DNA of 39,286 bases from contig NZ_CANBCC010000036.1 in assembly GCF_947366995.1 (NCBI RefSeq), positions 1 to 39,286 of the forward strand. The letters are read 5' to 3'. The notes under the pieces were generated by a model, which saw nothing but the letters and a program-made list of their open reading frames with translations, was not told the origin of the DNA and did no database searches. A program made the translations under genes and the position numbers. This document shows positions 17,922-26,358 of this stretch, piece after piece. Positions within the stretch are counted from its first letter, which is position 1. Each line of letters starts with the position of its first letter. The DNA comes from an uncultured Aquabacterium sp. GTDB taxonomy: Bacteria; Pseudomonadota; Gammaproteobacteria; Burkholderiales; Burkholderiaceae_C.

Positions 17922-18866
17922 ATGCTGTTTGCCCCCATGACCGACGCTCCTCTGCCCGTTTCCCCTCAGCCCGCTGCCCTGGCGCGCCAGCTCCGCCGCC
18001 TCGCGACCCTGCCGTCGCCGCCGTGGCTGCATGGCGAGGTGGCGCGTCGCCTGGCCGACAAACTCGGCCCCATCCGCATCGAGCCTGCTCACTGGGTCGA
18101 CTGGTCGGCCTGGCTGGGCGCGGGTGTGGATCCGGTGGCCGCCCGCTACCCCGAGGCCCGACGCTGGGTGATCGAGCCGACGCCCGCGCTCTCAATCCGC
18201 AGTACGGACGCCTGGCAGGCCTCTCACGCGTCGCCCTGGTGGGCGCGCTGGCGGCGTACCACCCCGCCCGTGATCACGATGGATGCCCTGCACCCTGAAG
18301 GCTGGCCCGTCGATGGGGTGCAGATGGTCTGGGCCAACATGACGCTGCATGCCGCCGCCGACCTGCCCGGCCTGCTGGCGCACTGGCACGGTCTGCTCGA
18401 CACCAACGGTTTCCTGATGTGCAGCGGGCTGGGCCCGGACACCGCGCGCGAATTGCGCGATCTGTACCGCGCGCTCGGCTGGCCCTTGCCCACGGTCGAT
18501 TTCATCGACATGCACGACCTGGGCGATGAACTTGTCAAGGCCGGCTTTCAGGACCCGGTGATGGACATGGAGCGCTTGACCCTCACCTGGCCGGACGCCG
18601 AGTCCATGCTGGCCGAACTGCGCACCTGGGGCGGCAACGTGGCGGTGGGCCGTCATGCCAGCTTGCGTACACCGCGCTGGCGCGCCCGCTTGCTCGAGGC
18701 CCTGCACGCCCATTGCTGCCGCCCGGACGGCCGCCTGGGTCTGACGCTGGAGCTGGTCTACGGCCACGCCCTCAAGCCCCTGCCGCGGCCCCGTCTGGCT
18801 GCCGAGACCCGCGTGTCGCTCGACGACATGAAGCGCATGGTGCGTCACGGGGGTGAAAAGGGGTGA
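17922..18866 (+). CDS. BioC-like methyltransferase-fold protein with degraded SAM motif
   Basis: The position (divergent from comF) and the C-terminal half resemble the betaproteobacterial BioC-like family, a class I methyltransferase fold linked to malonyl-ACP methylation in biotin synthesis. Post-motif features remain: VQMVWANMTLHAAADLPGLL (residues 134-153) corresponds to the usual motif around the substrate face, and DTNGFLMCSGLG corresponds to motif III. The glycine-rich SAM loop is not recognisable: where VLDxGCGTG is expected, VDWSAWLGAG stands at 59-68, leaving only the last glycines. It may therefore bind SAM poorly or not at all. ATG 17922 is preceded by GCGGGAG; ATG 17937 is the alternative. 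True BioC activity is uncertain. Confidence 0.65.
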   Translation: MLFAPMTDAPLPVSPQPAALARQLRRLATLPSPPWLHGEVARRLADKLGPIRIEPAHWVDWSAWLGAGVDPVAARYPEARRWVIEPTPALSIRSTDAWQASHASPWWARWRRTTPPVITMDALHPEGWPVDGVQMVWANMTLHAAADLPGLLAHWHGLLDTNGFLMCSGLGPDTARELRDLYRALGWPLPTVDFIDMHDLGDELVKAGFQDPVMDMERLTLTWPDAESMLAELRTWGGNVAVGRHASLRTPRWRARLLEALHAHCCRPDGRLGLTLELVYGHALKPLPRPRLAAETRVSLDDMKRMVRHGGEKG

Positions 18867-18931
18867 GCCCCTGCGGTGCGATTGCAACGCCGACAGCGGG
18901 TTATCCATAGCCAGATGGCTCCGATTCCGTA

Positions 18932-18960
18932 TTGAGATGGCGCAAGTGCCTGCATAGAAT
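18932..18960 (+). promoter_or_regulatory. Sigma70-type promoter of the cytochrome oxidase operon
   Basis: A -35 of TTGAGA (18932-18937) and a -10 of TAGAAT (18955-18960) are separated by exactly 17 bases. Each is one mismatch from consensus. Transcription would start near 18967, about 90 bases before the DUF2244 gene. Just upstream, AGCCA-GA-TGGCT (18909-18920) forms a short inverted repeat that could bind an activator. Confidence 0.65.
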
Positions 18961-19056
18961 GGGTCACACGACCGAGGGGTCCACCGGCCCTGACGTCACC
19001 CGATCCACCCGCCGGAATCGGCCACCGAGCCGCCGACAGCAGAGGAGTTGTGGGGC

Positions 19057-19629
19057 ATGACAGCCACCTTGTCGTCTGTTCGCATGAATGGCCCCGCGCT
19101 CTGGCAGTTCGGCATCTGGCGTCCTGACACACTCCTTCGGCATTCCGGCAAGGCCCGGGCGCGCCTCACTGACCAGGCCGCTGGCTGGCTTGCCGAATGG
19201 CACCTGGCCCGCGAACGCCTGCTTACACCGTGGCAGGCCGGCCGGGCACTGTTTCTGCTGGCAACCCTGGCGTTGCTGCTCAGTGCGGGGTTCTGGCTGA
19301 TGGGTGCGGCCGTGGCGCCGCTTGCCTGTCTGCAGTTGGCCGGCATCGGCATGGTCCTCGCGATGTGGGTCCGGCACGCAGACGACCGCGACGTGATTGC
19401 CTTGCGTCCCGGTCTGCTGCGGGTCGAACGGCACCGTGCCGGGCGTGTTGACACCGTCGAATTCAACCCCCGCTGGGTGCGGGTCGAGCCCGACCAGCAC
19501 GATGAGTCCCTGGTGCGCCTGTCGGGCCACGGGCTCAGCGTGGTGGTGGGCGACTTCGTCCAGCGACAACACCGGCGTCAGCTGGCGGACGAGTTCCGCT
19601 GGGCGCTTCGTCACCTCGACGGCCGGTAA
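19057..19629 (+). CDS. DUF2244 membrane protein
   Basis: This is a small inner-membrane protein of the DUF2244 family, commonly the first gene of oxidase clusters in alpha- and betaproteobacteria. Its biochemical role is unknown. Two adjacent hydrophobic segments (about 63-82 and 85-101) form a hairpin. A cytoplasmic beta-rich tail follows with LRVERHRAGR and WVRVEP, typical of the family. The N-terminal half is a basic, Trp-rich cytoplasmic stretch. ATG 19057 has AGAGGAG nine bases upstream. It lies between the predicted promoter and coxB, so it is likely co-transcribed with the oxidase. Confidence 0.82.
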   Translation: MTATLSSVRMNGPALWQFGIWRPDTLLRHSGKARARLTDQAAGWLAEWHLARERLLTPWQAGRALFLLATLALLLSAGFWLMGAAVAPLACLQLAGIGMVLAMWVRHADDRDVIALRPGLLRVERHRAGRVDTVEFNPRWVRVEPDQHDESLVRLSGHGLSVVVGDFVQRQHRRQLADEFRWALRHLDGR

Positions 19630-19693
19630 GCGGGCGAGGGCGTGCCAGGTCAGGCGCGCCGTCACGGAGCCCCTTCATGACCAACGACAACCC

Positions 19694-20926
19694 ATGGCGA
19701 GCGAGAACATGATCCTGGATCCTGGTCAGCGAGTGAGTGAGGTGGTACCGAAGGCAAGCCTGGCCCGTGCGCAGGCCGCGCTGTCCGGATGTCGTGCGGC
19801 GATGTCGGCTGCATTGCTGCTGGGTTTCGGGGTGGCTCACGCGGTGAGCGACCTGCCGGGTGGGCCGGCCGTGCGTCAGTACGATCTCCCGCCCCCCGTG
19901 ACGCGCATCGCCGTCGAGCAGCAATGGCTGCACAACATGATGCTCTACATCTGCGGCGCCATCTTCGTCGCGGTGTTCGGCGTGATGTTCTATTCGATCT
20001 GGAAGCACCGCAAATCCAAGGGCGTCAAGCCGGCCGATTTCCACGAGTCCACGACGGTCGAGATCGTCTGGACTGTCATCCCCTTCCTCATCGTGATCGG
20101 CATGGCGCTGCCCGCCACCAAGGTGGTGGTCGCACAGAAGGACACCACCAACGCCGACCTCACCATCAAGGCCACCGGCTACCAGTGGAAGTGGGGCTAT
20201 GACTACCTGAAGGGCGAAGGCGAGGGCATTGCGTTCGTGTCCACGCTCGATGCCACGCACCGCGCGCTGTCGGATGCCGGCACGCCGCAAGGCAATGATT
20301 ACCTGCTCAAGGTCGATCAGCCGCTGGTGGTGCCCGTGGACAAGAAGATCCGCATCATCACCACGGCCAACGATGTCATTCACTCGTTCATGGTGCCGGC
20401 CTTCGGCGTCAAGCAGGATGCCATCCCCGGCTTCGTGCGCGACACCTGGTTCCGCGCCGAGAAGGTGGGTGATTACTACGGGCAGTGCGCCGAGCTGTGT
20501 GGCAAGGAGCACGCCTACATGCCCATCCACGTGAAGGTGCTGTCTGCCGAGGATTACGCCGCGTGGGTGACGGCCAAGCAGAAGGAACTGCAGGCCAAGG
20601 CGGATGACCCGAGCAAGGTGTGGGCGCTGCCCGATCTCGTGGCCCGTGGCGAGAAGGTCTACAGCGCCAACTGCGCGGCCTGTCACATGGCCAATGGCAA
20701 GGGCAGTGGTGCGATCAAGGCACTGGATGGTTCTCCCGTGGTGCTCAGCGAGGACAAGGGCAAGCAGATCCACGTGCTGCTCAATGGTCAGAACAACATC
20801 ATGCCGGCCTGGCGTCAGCTGTCCGACACCGAAATCGCGGCGGTGATCACCTACACGAAGAACCAGTGGTCGAACAAGACCGGACAGCTTGTGCAGCCGG
20901 CCGAAGTGCTGGCCATGCGCAAGTGA
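19694..20926 (+). CDS. coxB: Cytochrome c oxidase subunit II with fused cytochrome c domain
   Basis: Subunit II takes electrons from cytochrome c through the CuA centre and passes them to subunit I. A signal sequence ends near AHA (48-50). Two membrane helices follow (about 82-102 and 124-144). The CuA ligands are all present in the periplasmic domain: His230, Cys265, Glu267, Cys269, His273 and Met276. The C-terminal extension is a cytochrome c domain: CAACH (327-331) binds heme c, and Met370 in NNIMPAW is the likely axial ligand. The protein thus belongs to the caa3-like type. The start codon is uncertain: ATG 19694 was chosen, but ATG 19709 is close and neither has a strong ribosome site. 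Confidence 0.95.
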   Translation: MASENMILDPGQRVSEVVPKASLARAQAALSGCRAAMSAALLLGFGVAHAVSDLPGGPAVRQYDLPPPVTRIAVEQQWLHNMMLYICGAIFVAVFGVMFYSIWKHRKSKGVKPADFHESTTVEIVWTVIPFLIVIGMALPATKVVVAQKDTTNADLTIKATGYQWKWGYDYLKGEGEGIAFVSTLDATHRALSDAGTPQGNDYLLKVDQPLVVPVDKKIRIITTANDVIHSFMVPAFGVKQDAIPGFVRDTWFRAEKVGDYYGQCAELCGKEHAYMPIHVKVLSAEDYAAWVTAKQKELQAKADDPSKVWALPDLVARGEKVYSANCAACHMANGKGSGAIKALDGSPVVLSEDKGKQIHVLLNGQNNIMPAWRQLSDTEIAAVITYTKNQWSNKTGQLVQPAEVLAMRK

Positions 20927-20963
20927 AGCCCTGACAACGCGTCGTTGACGAAAGGACGTTCCA

Positions 20964-22589
20964 ATGAGTGCAGTGCTCGGTCAAGGCGGCCACGTTCACG
21001 GCCATGATGACCACGCCCACGACCATCCGCACGGGTGGCGCCGGTGGGTCTATGCCACCAACCACAAGGACATCGGCACGCTTTACATGCTGTTCGCGCT
21101 GACGATGCTGATGATCGGCGGCGTGCTGGCCCTGGGGATCCGCGCCGAGCTCTTCCAGCCCGGGCTGCAACTGGTCAACCCCGAGCTGTTCAACCAGCTC
21201 ACGACCATGCACGGCATCATCATGGTGTTCGGTGCCATCATGCCGGCCTTCGTCGGCTTCGCGAACTGGATGCTGCCGCTGCAGATCGGCGCCTCCGACA
21301 TGGCCTTCGCGCGCATGAACAACTTCAGCTTCTGGCTGATGATTCCCGCGGCGTTGCTGCTGGTCGGCTCCTTCTTCATGCCGGGCGGCGCACCGGCGGC
21401 GGGCTGGACCCTGTACGCGCCGCTCACGCTGCAGATGGGCCCGTCGATGGATGCCGGCATCTTTGCCATGCACCTCCTGGGCGCCTCGTCCATCATGGGC
21501 TCCATCAACATCATCGTGACCATCCTCAACATGCGCGCGCCCGGCATGACGCTGATGAAGATGCCGATGTTCGCCTGGACGTGGTTGATCACCGCCTACC
21601 TGCTGATTGCCGTGATGCCGGTGCTGGCCGGCGCCATCACGATGACGCTGACCGACCGCCATTTCGGCACCAGCTTCTTCAACCCTGCCGGTGGCGGTGA
21701 CCCGGTGATGTACCAGCACATCTTCTGGTTCTTCGGTCACCCCGAGGTCTACATCATGATCCTGCCGGCCTTCGGCATCATCAGCCAGATCGTGCCGGCC
21801 TTCGCGCGCAAGCGGCTGTTCGGCTACACCTCGATGGTCTATGCCACGGCCTCCATCGCCATTCTGAGCTTCATCGTGTGGGCCCACCACATGTTCGCCA
21901 CCGGCATGCCCGTCACGGGCCAGCTGTTCTTCATGTACGCCACGATGCTGATCTCGGTGCCCACGGGTGTGAAGGTCTTCAACTGGATCGCCACGATGTG
22001 GAGGGGCTCGATGACCTTTGAGGGCCCGATGCTATGGGCCGTCGGCTTCATCTTCGTGTTCACCATGGGCGGCTTCACGGGCCTGATCCTGTCGGTGGCG
22101 CCCATCGACATCCAGCTGCAGGACACGTATTACGTGGTCGCGCACTTCCACTACGTGCTGGTGGCGGGCTCGCTGTTTGCGCTGTTTGCCGGCTTTTATT
22201 ACTGGGCGCCGAAGTGGACGGGCGTCATGGTGCCGGACTGGAAGAGCAAGCTGCACTTCTGGTGGTCGCTGATCGCCTTCAATGTCACCTTCTTCCCGAT
22301 GCACTTCCTCGGCCTGGCGGGCATGCCGCGTCGCTATGCCGACTACGCGATGCAGTTTGCCGACTTCAACGCCCTGGCCTCGGTGGGCGCGTTCGCCTTC
22401 GGGTTCGCACAGGTGTACTTCATCTTCGGTGTGCTGATCCCGGCCATGCGCGGCAAGGGTGAGCCCGCACCGGCCAAGCCCTGGGAGGGCGCGGAAGGCC
22501 TTGAGTGGGAAGTGCCATCGCCTGCGCCGTTCCATACCTTCGAGACCCCGCCCAGGCTTGATGCCACGGCCACCCGTGTGGTGGGCTGA
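20964..22589 (+). CDS. coxA: Cytochrome c oxidase subunit I
   Basis: This is the catalytic subunit holding heme a and the heme a3-CuB site in the inner membrane. Key ligands are visible: the heme a His in [13 protein letters not shown] (CuB His cross-linked to Tyr, with the D-channel Glu), WAHHMF (two CuB His), the K-channel Lys in PTGVKVFNW, and HFHYV (heme a3 and heme a His). The GHPEVY Glu assigns it to the A family. Twelve membrane helices fit the 541 residues. The N terminus is unusual for its seven histidines within residues 10-23. AAAGGACG lies upstream of ATG 20964. The order coxB-coxA is the usual one. Confidence 0.97.
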   Translation: MSAVLGQGGHVHGHDDHAHDHPHGWRRWVYATNHKDIGTLYMLFALTMLMIGGVLALGIRAELFQPGLQLVNPELFNQLTTMHGIIMVFGAIMPAFVGFANWMLPLQIGASDMAFARMNNFSFWLMIPAALLLVGSFFMPGGAPAAGWTLYAPLTLQMGPSMDAGIFAMHLLGASSIMGSINIIVTILNMRAPGMTLMKMPMFAWTWLITAYLLIAVMPVLAGAITMTLTDRHFGTSFFNPAGGGDPVMYQHIFWFFGHPEVYIMILPAFGIISQIVPAFARKRLFGYTSMVYATASIAILSFIVWAHHMFATGMPVTGQLFFMYATMLISVPTGVKVFNWIATMWRGSMTFEGPMLWAVGFIFVFTMGGFTGLILSVAPIDIQLQDTYYVVAHFHYVLVAGSLFALFAGFYYWAPKWTGVMVPDWKSKLHFWWSLIAFNVTFFPMHFLGLAGMPRRYADYAMQFADFNALASVGAFAFGFAQVYFIFGVLIPAMRGKGEPAPAKPWEGAEGLEWEVPSPAPFHTFETPPRLDATATRVVG

Positions 22590-22616
22590 TGGCCTGACCC
22601 CTGAGAGGACACCCCC

Positions 22617-22733
22617 ATGAGCGCGCCTTCCGACCCCCGTGCCAACCAGCGCCTGGGCCTGATCCTGGCTTCGGTGGCTGTGGCGTTCTTCGTCGGGTTC
22701 ATCGTCAAGATCGTGCTGCTGACGCCGCCATGA
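22617..22733 (+). CDS. Cytochrome oxidase small assembly protein (38 aa)
   Basis: This tiny gene lies between coxA and ctaG. It encodes a polar N terminus (SDPRANQR) and one membrane helix (about residues 13-36, LGLILASVAVAFFVGFIVKI). Its location, length and single helix match the short oxidase assembly proteins annotated between these genes in Burkholderiales. Function is inferred only from this position. GAGAGGAC lies upstream. Its stop overlaps the ctaG start as ATGA, so the two are translationally coupled. Confidence 0.8.
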   Translation: MSAPSDPRANQRLGLILASVAVAFFVGFIVKIVLLTPP

Positions 22734-23341
22734 GTGTGTCGACCCCGCCCCATGATGCGGCCTGGCGCCGCGCCCTGCGCCTGCACCGGGCCAACCGCGA
22801 CACCGTTTTCAAGCTGGTCGTCGTGGCGGGGCTGATGTTCGGCTTCGGCTATGCCATGGTGCCGATGTACCGCCACATCTGTGCGGCCCTCGGCATCAAC
22901 GTGCTCACGCTGGGCGAGCAGAAGGTGCCGGGCGCCGTGGGCGAGCGCCGCAACACCCAGGTCGACCTGAGCCGCACCGTCACCATCGAGTTCGACGCCA
23001 ATGCCCGCGGCCCGTGGGATTTCAAACCCGAAGTGCGCTCGGTGCGGGTGCACCCTGGCGAACTGACCACGGTGGTCTACGAATTCCGCAACCGCCAGGA
23101 CCGGACCATGGCGGCCCAGGCCATCCCCAGCTACGCACCCAAGCAGGCCACCTCGCACTTCACCAAGCTCGAATGCTTCTGCTTTGCAGAGCACAAGCTC
23201 CAGCCAGGCGAGTCGAAGCGCTGGCCGGTCACCTTCGTCATCGACCCGCGCCTGCCCAAGGACGTCCGCACCATCACGCTGTCCTACACGTTCTTTGAGG
23301 TGGGCGGGCGGGTGCCTGCGGTGCCAGGAGGATCGGTGTGA
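22730..23341 (+). CDS. ctaG: Cytochrome c oxidase assembly protein CtaG/Cox11 (CuB insertion)
   Basis: CtaG/Cox11 delivers copper to the CuB site of subunit I. One N-terminal membrane helix (about 27-46) anchors a periplasmic immunoglobulin-like domain. The copper-binding CFCF motif is present (Cys149, Cys151), and Cys51 lies just after the helix as in the family. The 203 residues are normal for Cox11. The start is coupled to the preceding 38-residue gene, and the stop overlaps the GTG start of the next gene. Confidence 0.94.
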   Translation: MSVSTPPHDAAWRRALRLHRANRDTVFKLVVVAGLMFGFGYAMVPMYRHICAALGINVLTLGEQKVPGAVGERRNTQVDLSRTVTIEFDANARGPWDFKPEVRSVRVHPGELTTVVYEFRNRQDRTMAAQAIPSYAPKQATSHFTKLECFCFAEHKLQPGESKRWPVTFVIDPRLPKDVRTITLSYTFFEVGGRVPAVPGGSV

Positions 23342-23595
23342 GCGAGCTCGAGCCCGGATCCGGATCGTCGGATGGCCTGCGTGAGGCCGCAAGGCGCCGT
23401 GGCTCGTTCCTGCAGACCGTCAAGGCCGTGGCGTGGTCGTTCTTCGGGGTACGCAAGTCGACCGACTACGCGCAGGATGTGGCCCACATCAACCCCATCC
23501 ACGTGATCGTGGCGGGGGTTCTGGCCGGCATCGCTTTCGTGGTCGGTCTCGTGTTGCTTGTGCGCTGGATCGTGGGCAGTGGGGTGGCGCAGTGA
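23338..23595 (+). CDS. DUF2970 small membrane protein
   Basis: This 85-residue protein of the DUF2970 family is found in oxidase operons of betaproteobacteria; no biochemical role is established. The conserved block is QTVKAVAWSFFGVRKS followed by INPIHVIVAGVL (about residues 26-64). It has one clear C-terminal membrane helix and possibly a short first helix near the Trp-Phe pair. The start is GTG 23338, overlapping the ctaG stop as GTGA; AGGAGGAT lies five bases upstream and decides this start. Confidence 0.85.
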   Translation: MSELEPGSGSSDGLREAARRRGSFLQTVKAVAWSFFGVRKSTDYAQDVAHINPIHVIVAGVLAGIAFVVGLVLLVRWIVGSGVAQ

Positions 23596-23657
23596 GCAGC
23601 GTGTCGGTTTTGTCGTCGTGAACCAGCGTGGCCCTGTGCGGGCCTGAGGAGTCAGAC

Positions 23658-24542
23658 ATGTCGGTCGCAGTACCCAGAGGGCAGGCCCCTTACTACTTCG
23701 TGCCGGGGCCATCCCGCCATCCGATGATGGCGGCCGCCGGCCTTTTCTTCGTCATTCTCGGCGCCGGCCAGTGGGTCAATGGGGCGGCCTGGGGGCCGTA
23801 CTCGGTGGCCTTCGGACTGGCGTGGTGGGCCGTCGTGCTCACGCAGTGGTTCTCGGATGCCATTCGCGAAAGCGAAGCCGGTCTGTACAGCGATCGCATC
23901 GATGTTTCCTACCGATGGAGCATGGCGTGGTTCATCTTCTCGGAGGTGATGTTTTTCGCCTCCTTCTTCGGTGCGCTGTTCTGGGCGCGCCTGTATGTGC
24001 TGCCGGCGCTGGGCAACATCGAGAACGCGTTGCTGTGGCCCGACTTCAAGGCGGTGTGGCCGTCCGAGATGGCAGGAGCCACGGCTTCGCCTGCTGGCAC
24101 GGTCGAGCCCTTCCGCACCATGGGCCCATGGCCCATCCCGACCATCAACACCGCCTTACTGCTCACCTCGGGCGTCACGCTCACGATAGCGCACCACGCG
24201 CTGCGTGAAGACATGCGCAAGCGGTGCCTCACCTTCATGTGGATGACGGTGGGCCTGGGGGTGCTGTTCGTGGCCTTGCAGGGCTATGAGTACTACGAGG
24301 CCTACACCCACCTCAACCTCAAACTCTCGTCCGGCATCTACGGATCCACCTTCTTCATGCTGACCGGCTTCCACGGCCTACACGTGTTCGTCGGCATGCT
24401 GATGCTGCTGTTCATCACGCTGCGGCTGCAGAAGGGGCACTTCACGGCGCAACGCCACTTCGGATTCGAAGGCGCGGCCTGGTACTGGCACTTCGTGGAC
24501 GTCGTCTGGCTGGGCCTGTACGTCGTCGTCTACTGGACCTGA
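23658..24542 (+). CDS. coxC: Cytochrome c oxidase subunit III
   Basis: Subunit III is the non-redox core subunit that stabilises subunit I and proton uptake. Seven membrane helices can be traced. Family blocks include YYFVPGPSRHP at the N terminus, FFASFFGALFWAR, ALQGYEYYEAY, FFMLTGFHGLHV and AAWYWHFVDVVWLGLYVVVYW at the C terminus. The 294 residues are typical. ATG 23658 has a GAGGAGT ribosome site. It is the last structural gene of the oxidase. The stop lies 16 bases from the end of the convergent DUF2909 gene. Confidence 0.96.
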   Translation: MSVAVPRGQAPYYFVPGPSRHPMMAAAGLFFVILGAGQWVNGAAWGPYSVAFGLAWWAVVLTQWFSDAIRESEAGLYSDRIDVSYRWSMAWFIFSEVMFFASFFGALFWARLYVLPALGNIENALLWPDFKAVWPSEMAGATASPAGTVEPFRTMGPWPIPTINTALLLTSGVTLTIAHHALREDMRKRCLTFMWMTVGLGVLFVALQGYEYYEAYTHLNLKLSSGIYGSTFFMLTGFHGLHVFVGMLMLLFITLRLQKGHFTAQRHFGFEGAAWYWHFVDVVWLGLYVVVYWT

Positions 24543-24558
24543 CGCACCCGGGCCGGAC

Positions 24559-24780
24559 TCACTGGCCCATCGGGATGCCGGTGGGCTGGATCCAGCCCAT
24601 CTTGTAGCTCACCAGGATGAACACGAACAAGGCAATCGACAGCCCAACCCGCAAGGCCAGGGCGCGCACCATGCGGTTGCTTTTGGGCTCGCCGTCCCGC
24701 CCATCGCGCAGCATCGCGCGACCTGCGGCAAACAGCGCCACGACGATGGCGATCAGGGCGATGACGAAGACGATATTCAT
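24559..24780 (-). CDS. Twin transmembrane protein (DUF2909)
   Basis: This 73-residue protein has two hydrophobic helices (about 2-23 and 42-60) joined by a charged loop, MLRDGRDGEPKSNR, which contains the SNRMVRALALR block of the DUF2909 family. It is encoded on the strand opposite to all surrounding oxidase genes: tail to tail with coxC and head to head with SURF1 (42 bases between starts). The function is unknown. Its constant association with oxidase loci suggests a role in assembly, but that is inference. Confidence 0.82.
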   Translation of the reverse strand: MNIVFVIALIAIVVALFAAGRAMLRDGRDGEPKSNRMVRALALRVGLSIALFVFILVSYKMGWIQPTGIPMGQ

Positions 24781-24822
24781 CGGCCGAGTGTATGCCGGGA
24801 GCCCGGCCCTGCGGGAGCCGCG

Positions 24823-25668
24823 ATGACCCTGCCCTCGCAGCCGCAAGGGAAAGGGCGCCGCGTGGTGGTCGCCCTGGCCGCGTTGGCCGCCACCGGGCTG
24901 ACGGTCTGGTTGGGATGCTGGCAGCTGGGGCGTGCCGAGACCAAGGCAGCGTTGGCGAACCAGGTGGCGCATCAGGCAAACCTGCCGACCTGGACGGTCG
25001 CCGATTGGCCCTGCGCCGCGCCAGCGGCAAGCACCTTGCCTCTGCAGCGGCCGGTGCGACTGCGCGGGCAGTGGCTGCACGAGCGCACCGTGCTGCTGGA
25101 CAACCGCAGCATGGACGGGCGCAGCGGGCTCATCGTCGTGACACCGCTTCGGCTGGGCGAGCGCGCGGCCTGTCCTGGCGCCACCGTGCTCGTGCAACGT
25201 GGCTGGCTGCCCCGGGATCCGGCCGCGCCGCGCGACGCCGCGCACCTGCCTGCGGTGCCACGCCCCCTGGGCCTTGTCGAGGTGCATGGGCGTCTGGTGG
25301 CCGAACCGAGCCGGGTCTACTCGATTGCGCAGGAGCCCCCGCCGGAAGGCGCCGGACCCGTGCTGCGCCAGAACGTCGATCCCGGCTTCTGGGCCGCGTG
25401 GTTGGGACAATCCCCGCTGGCGGGCACCGTCCTTCAGTTGCAAGCTGAAGCCGAACTGGCCCGCGCCGACGCGACCGCCCCCGAAGCCCCTGCTGGCGAC
25501 GGGTTGTGGCGTCAGTGGCCCGCGGTGGACCACGGGCAGGGCAAGCATCTGGGTTATGCCGTTCAGTGGTTTGCACTGGCGGCCCTCATCACGGGACTCT
25601 ATGTCTGGCACCAACTCATCCGCCCCCGTCGGACTGCCGACCGGACGCTTGCCCATGTCGACCCATGA
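24823..25668 (+). CDS. SURF1 family oxidase assembly protein
   Basis: SURF1 (Shy1) helps insert heme a into subunit I. The usual topology is seen: an N-terminal membrane helix (about 12-31), a periplasmic domain and a C-terminal helix (about 245-265). Conserved parts are LGCWQLGRAETK after helix 1, RPVRLRGQW, LLDNRSMDGRSGLIVVTPL, VLVQRGWLPRD, and YAVQWFALAALITGLYVWHQ at the end. The 281 residues are a little longer than average. The stop overlaps the start of the next gene by 14 bases. Confidence 0.93.
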   Translation: MTLPSQPQGKGRRVVVALAALAATGLTVWLGCWQLGRAETKAALANQVAHQANLPTWTVADWPCAAPAASTLPLQRPVRLRGQWLHERTVLLDNRSMDGRSGLIVVTPLRLGERAACPGATVLVQRGWLPRDPAAPRDAAHLPAVPRPLGLVEVHGRLVAEPSRVYSIAQEPPPEGAGPVLRQNVDPGFWAAWLGQSPLAGTVLQLQAEAELARADATAPEAPAGDGLWRQWPAVDHGQGKHLGYAVQWFALAALITGLYVWHQLIRPRRTADRTLAHVDP

Positions 25669-26344
25669 CCGGTCTGCGCCCGACAGCGCACTGCAGTTCA
25701 GTGTGCACGGCCTGGGCCAGCAGGATCTGGCTCAGGCCCAGCGCACGCGCAGCGGCCGCCTCAAGATGCTGCTGGTGTGGCTGGTGTGTGCGGCGCCCGT
25801 CATCGCGTCCTACTTCACGTACTACGTGCTACGGCCGCAGGGCCGCGTCAACCACGGCGATCTCATCACCCCTTCGCGCCCCATGCCGGTCGATGGTCGA
25901 CTTGCCCTGCACGATGTGCAAGGGCGGGCCGTGTCGGCGACCGCGCTCAAGGGGCAGTGGTTGCTGGTGAGCGTGGCCGGTGGCGCTTGCGCGGCCGAGT
26001 GCGAGCGCCACCTCTACTGGCAGCGGCAGTTGCGCGAGGTGCTGGGCAAGGACAAGGACCGGCTGGACCGTGTCTGGCTGGTCAACGACGGTGAGCCACC
26101 TCGGCGGGCGGTGTTGCCCGGTCTCGCGACGCCGGGATCCTGGGTGCTCCAGGCCGACCACGCGGCGCTGTCGGGCTGGCTGGCACCGGCGGCAGGGCAG
26201 CCTTTGTCGGCACACCTTTATCTGGTCGACCCCCGGGGCGAGTGGATGATGCGCTGGCCTGCCTCGGCCGATCCCACCGCCATCAAGAAGGACCTTCTGC
26301 GCCTGATGAAGGCCAACAACAGCTGGGACGAGGCCGGCCGCTGA
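25655..26344 (+). CDS. Membrane-anchored SCO-like thioredoxin-fold protein
   Basis: This oxidase-associated protein has one membrane helix (about 38-58) and a periplasmic domain. The domain shows an AVSATALKGQWLLVSVAGGACAAEC-type start (residues 92-116, shown here in part), i.e. a CxxxC pair (Cys112, Cys116) after the first beta strand as in SCO copper chaperones. The C-terminal part (LVDPRGEWMMR, followed by KKDLLRLMK) also follows the SCO plan. The proline after the second Cys is missing. The SCO third-ligand His is not at its usual place; His187 is three residues nearer to the DP turn. It may be a copper or thiol chaperone. It sits between SURF1 and ctaA. Confidence 0.72.
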   Translation: MSTHDRSAPDSALQFSVHGLGQQDLAQAQRTRSGRLKMLLVWLVCAAPVIASYFTYYVLRPQGRVNHGDLITPSRPMPVDGRLALHDVQGRAVSATALKGQWLLVSVAGGACAAECERHLYWQRQLREVLGKDKDRLDRVWLVNDGEPPRRAVLPGLATPGSWVLQADHAALSGWLAPAAGQPLSAHLYLVDPRGEWMMRWPASADPTAIKKDLLRLMKANNSWDEAGR

Positions 26345-26358
26345 GCCGGACGGAGCGC

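Noticed and set aside
17866-18195. N-terminal extension of ComF by 110 residues
   Set aside because: The extension lies in the divergent BioC-like gene, is Arg/Pro/Gly-rich and unlike any ComF. The start at 17865 gives a normal length.
24547-24580. Possible terminator hairpin between coxC and the DUF2909 gene (GGGCC/GGCCC)
   Set aside because: The stem is only five pairs, lies partly in coding sequence and has no T tract.
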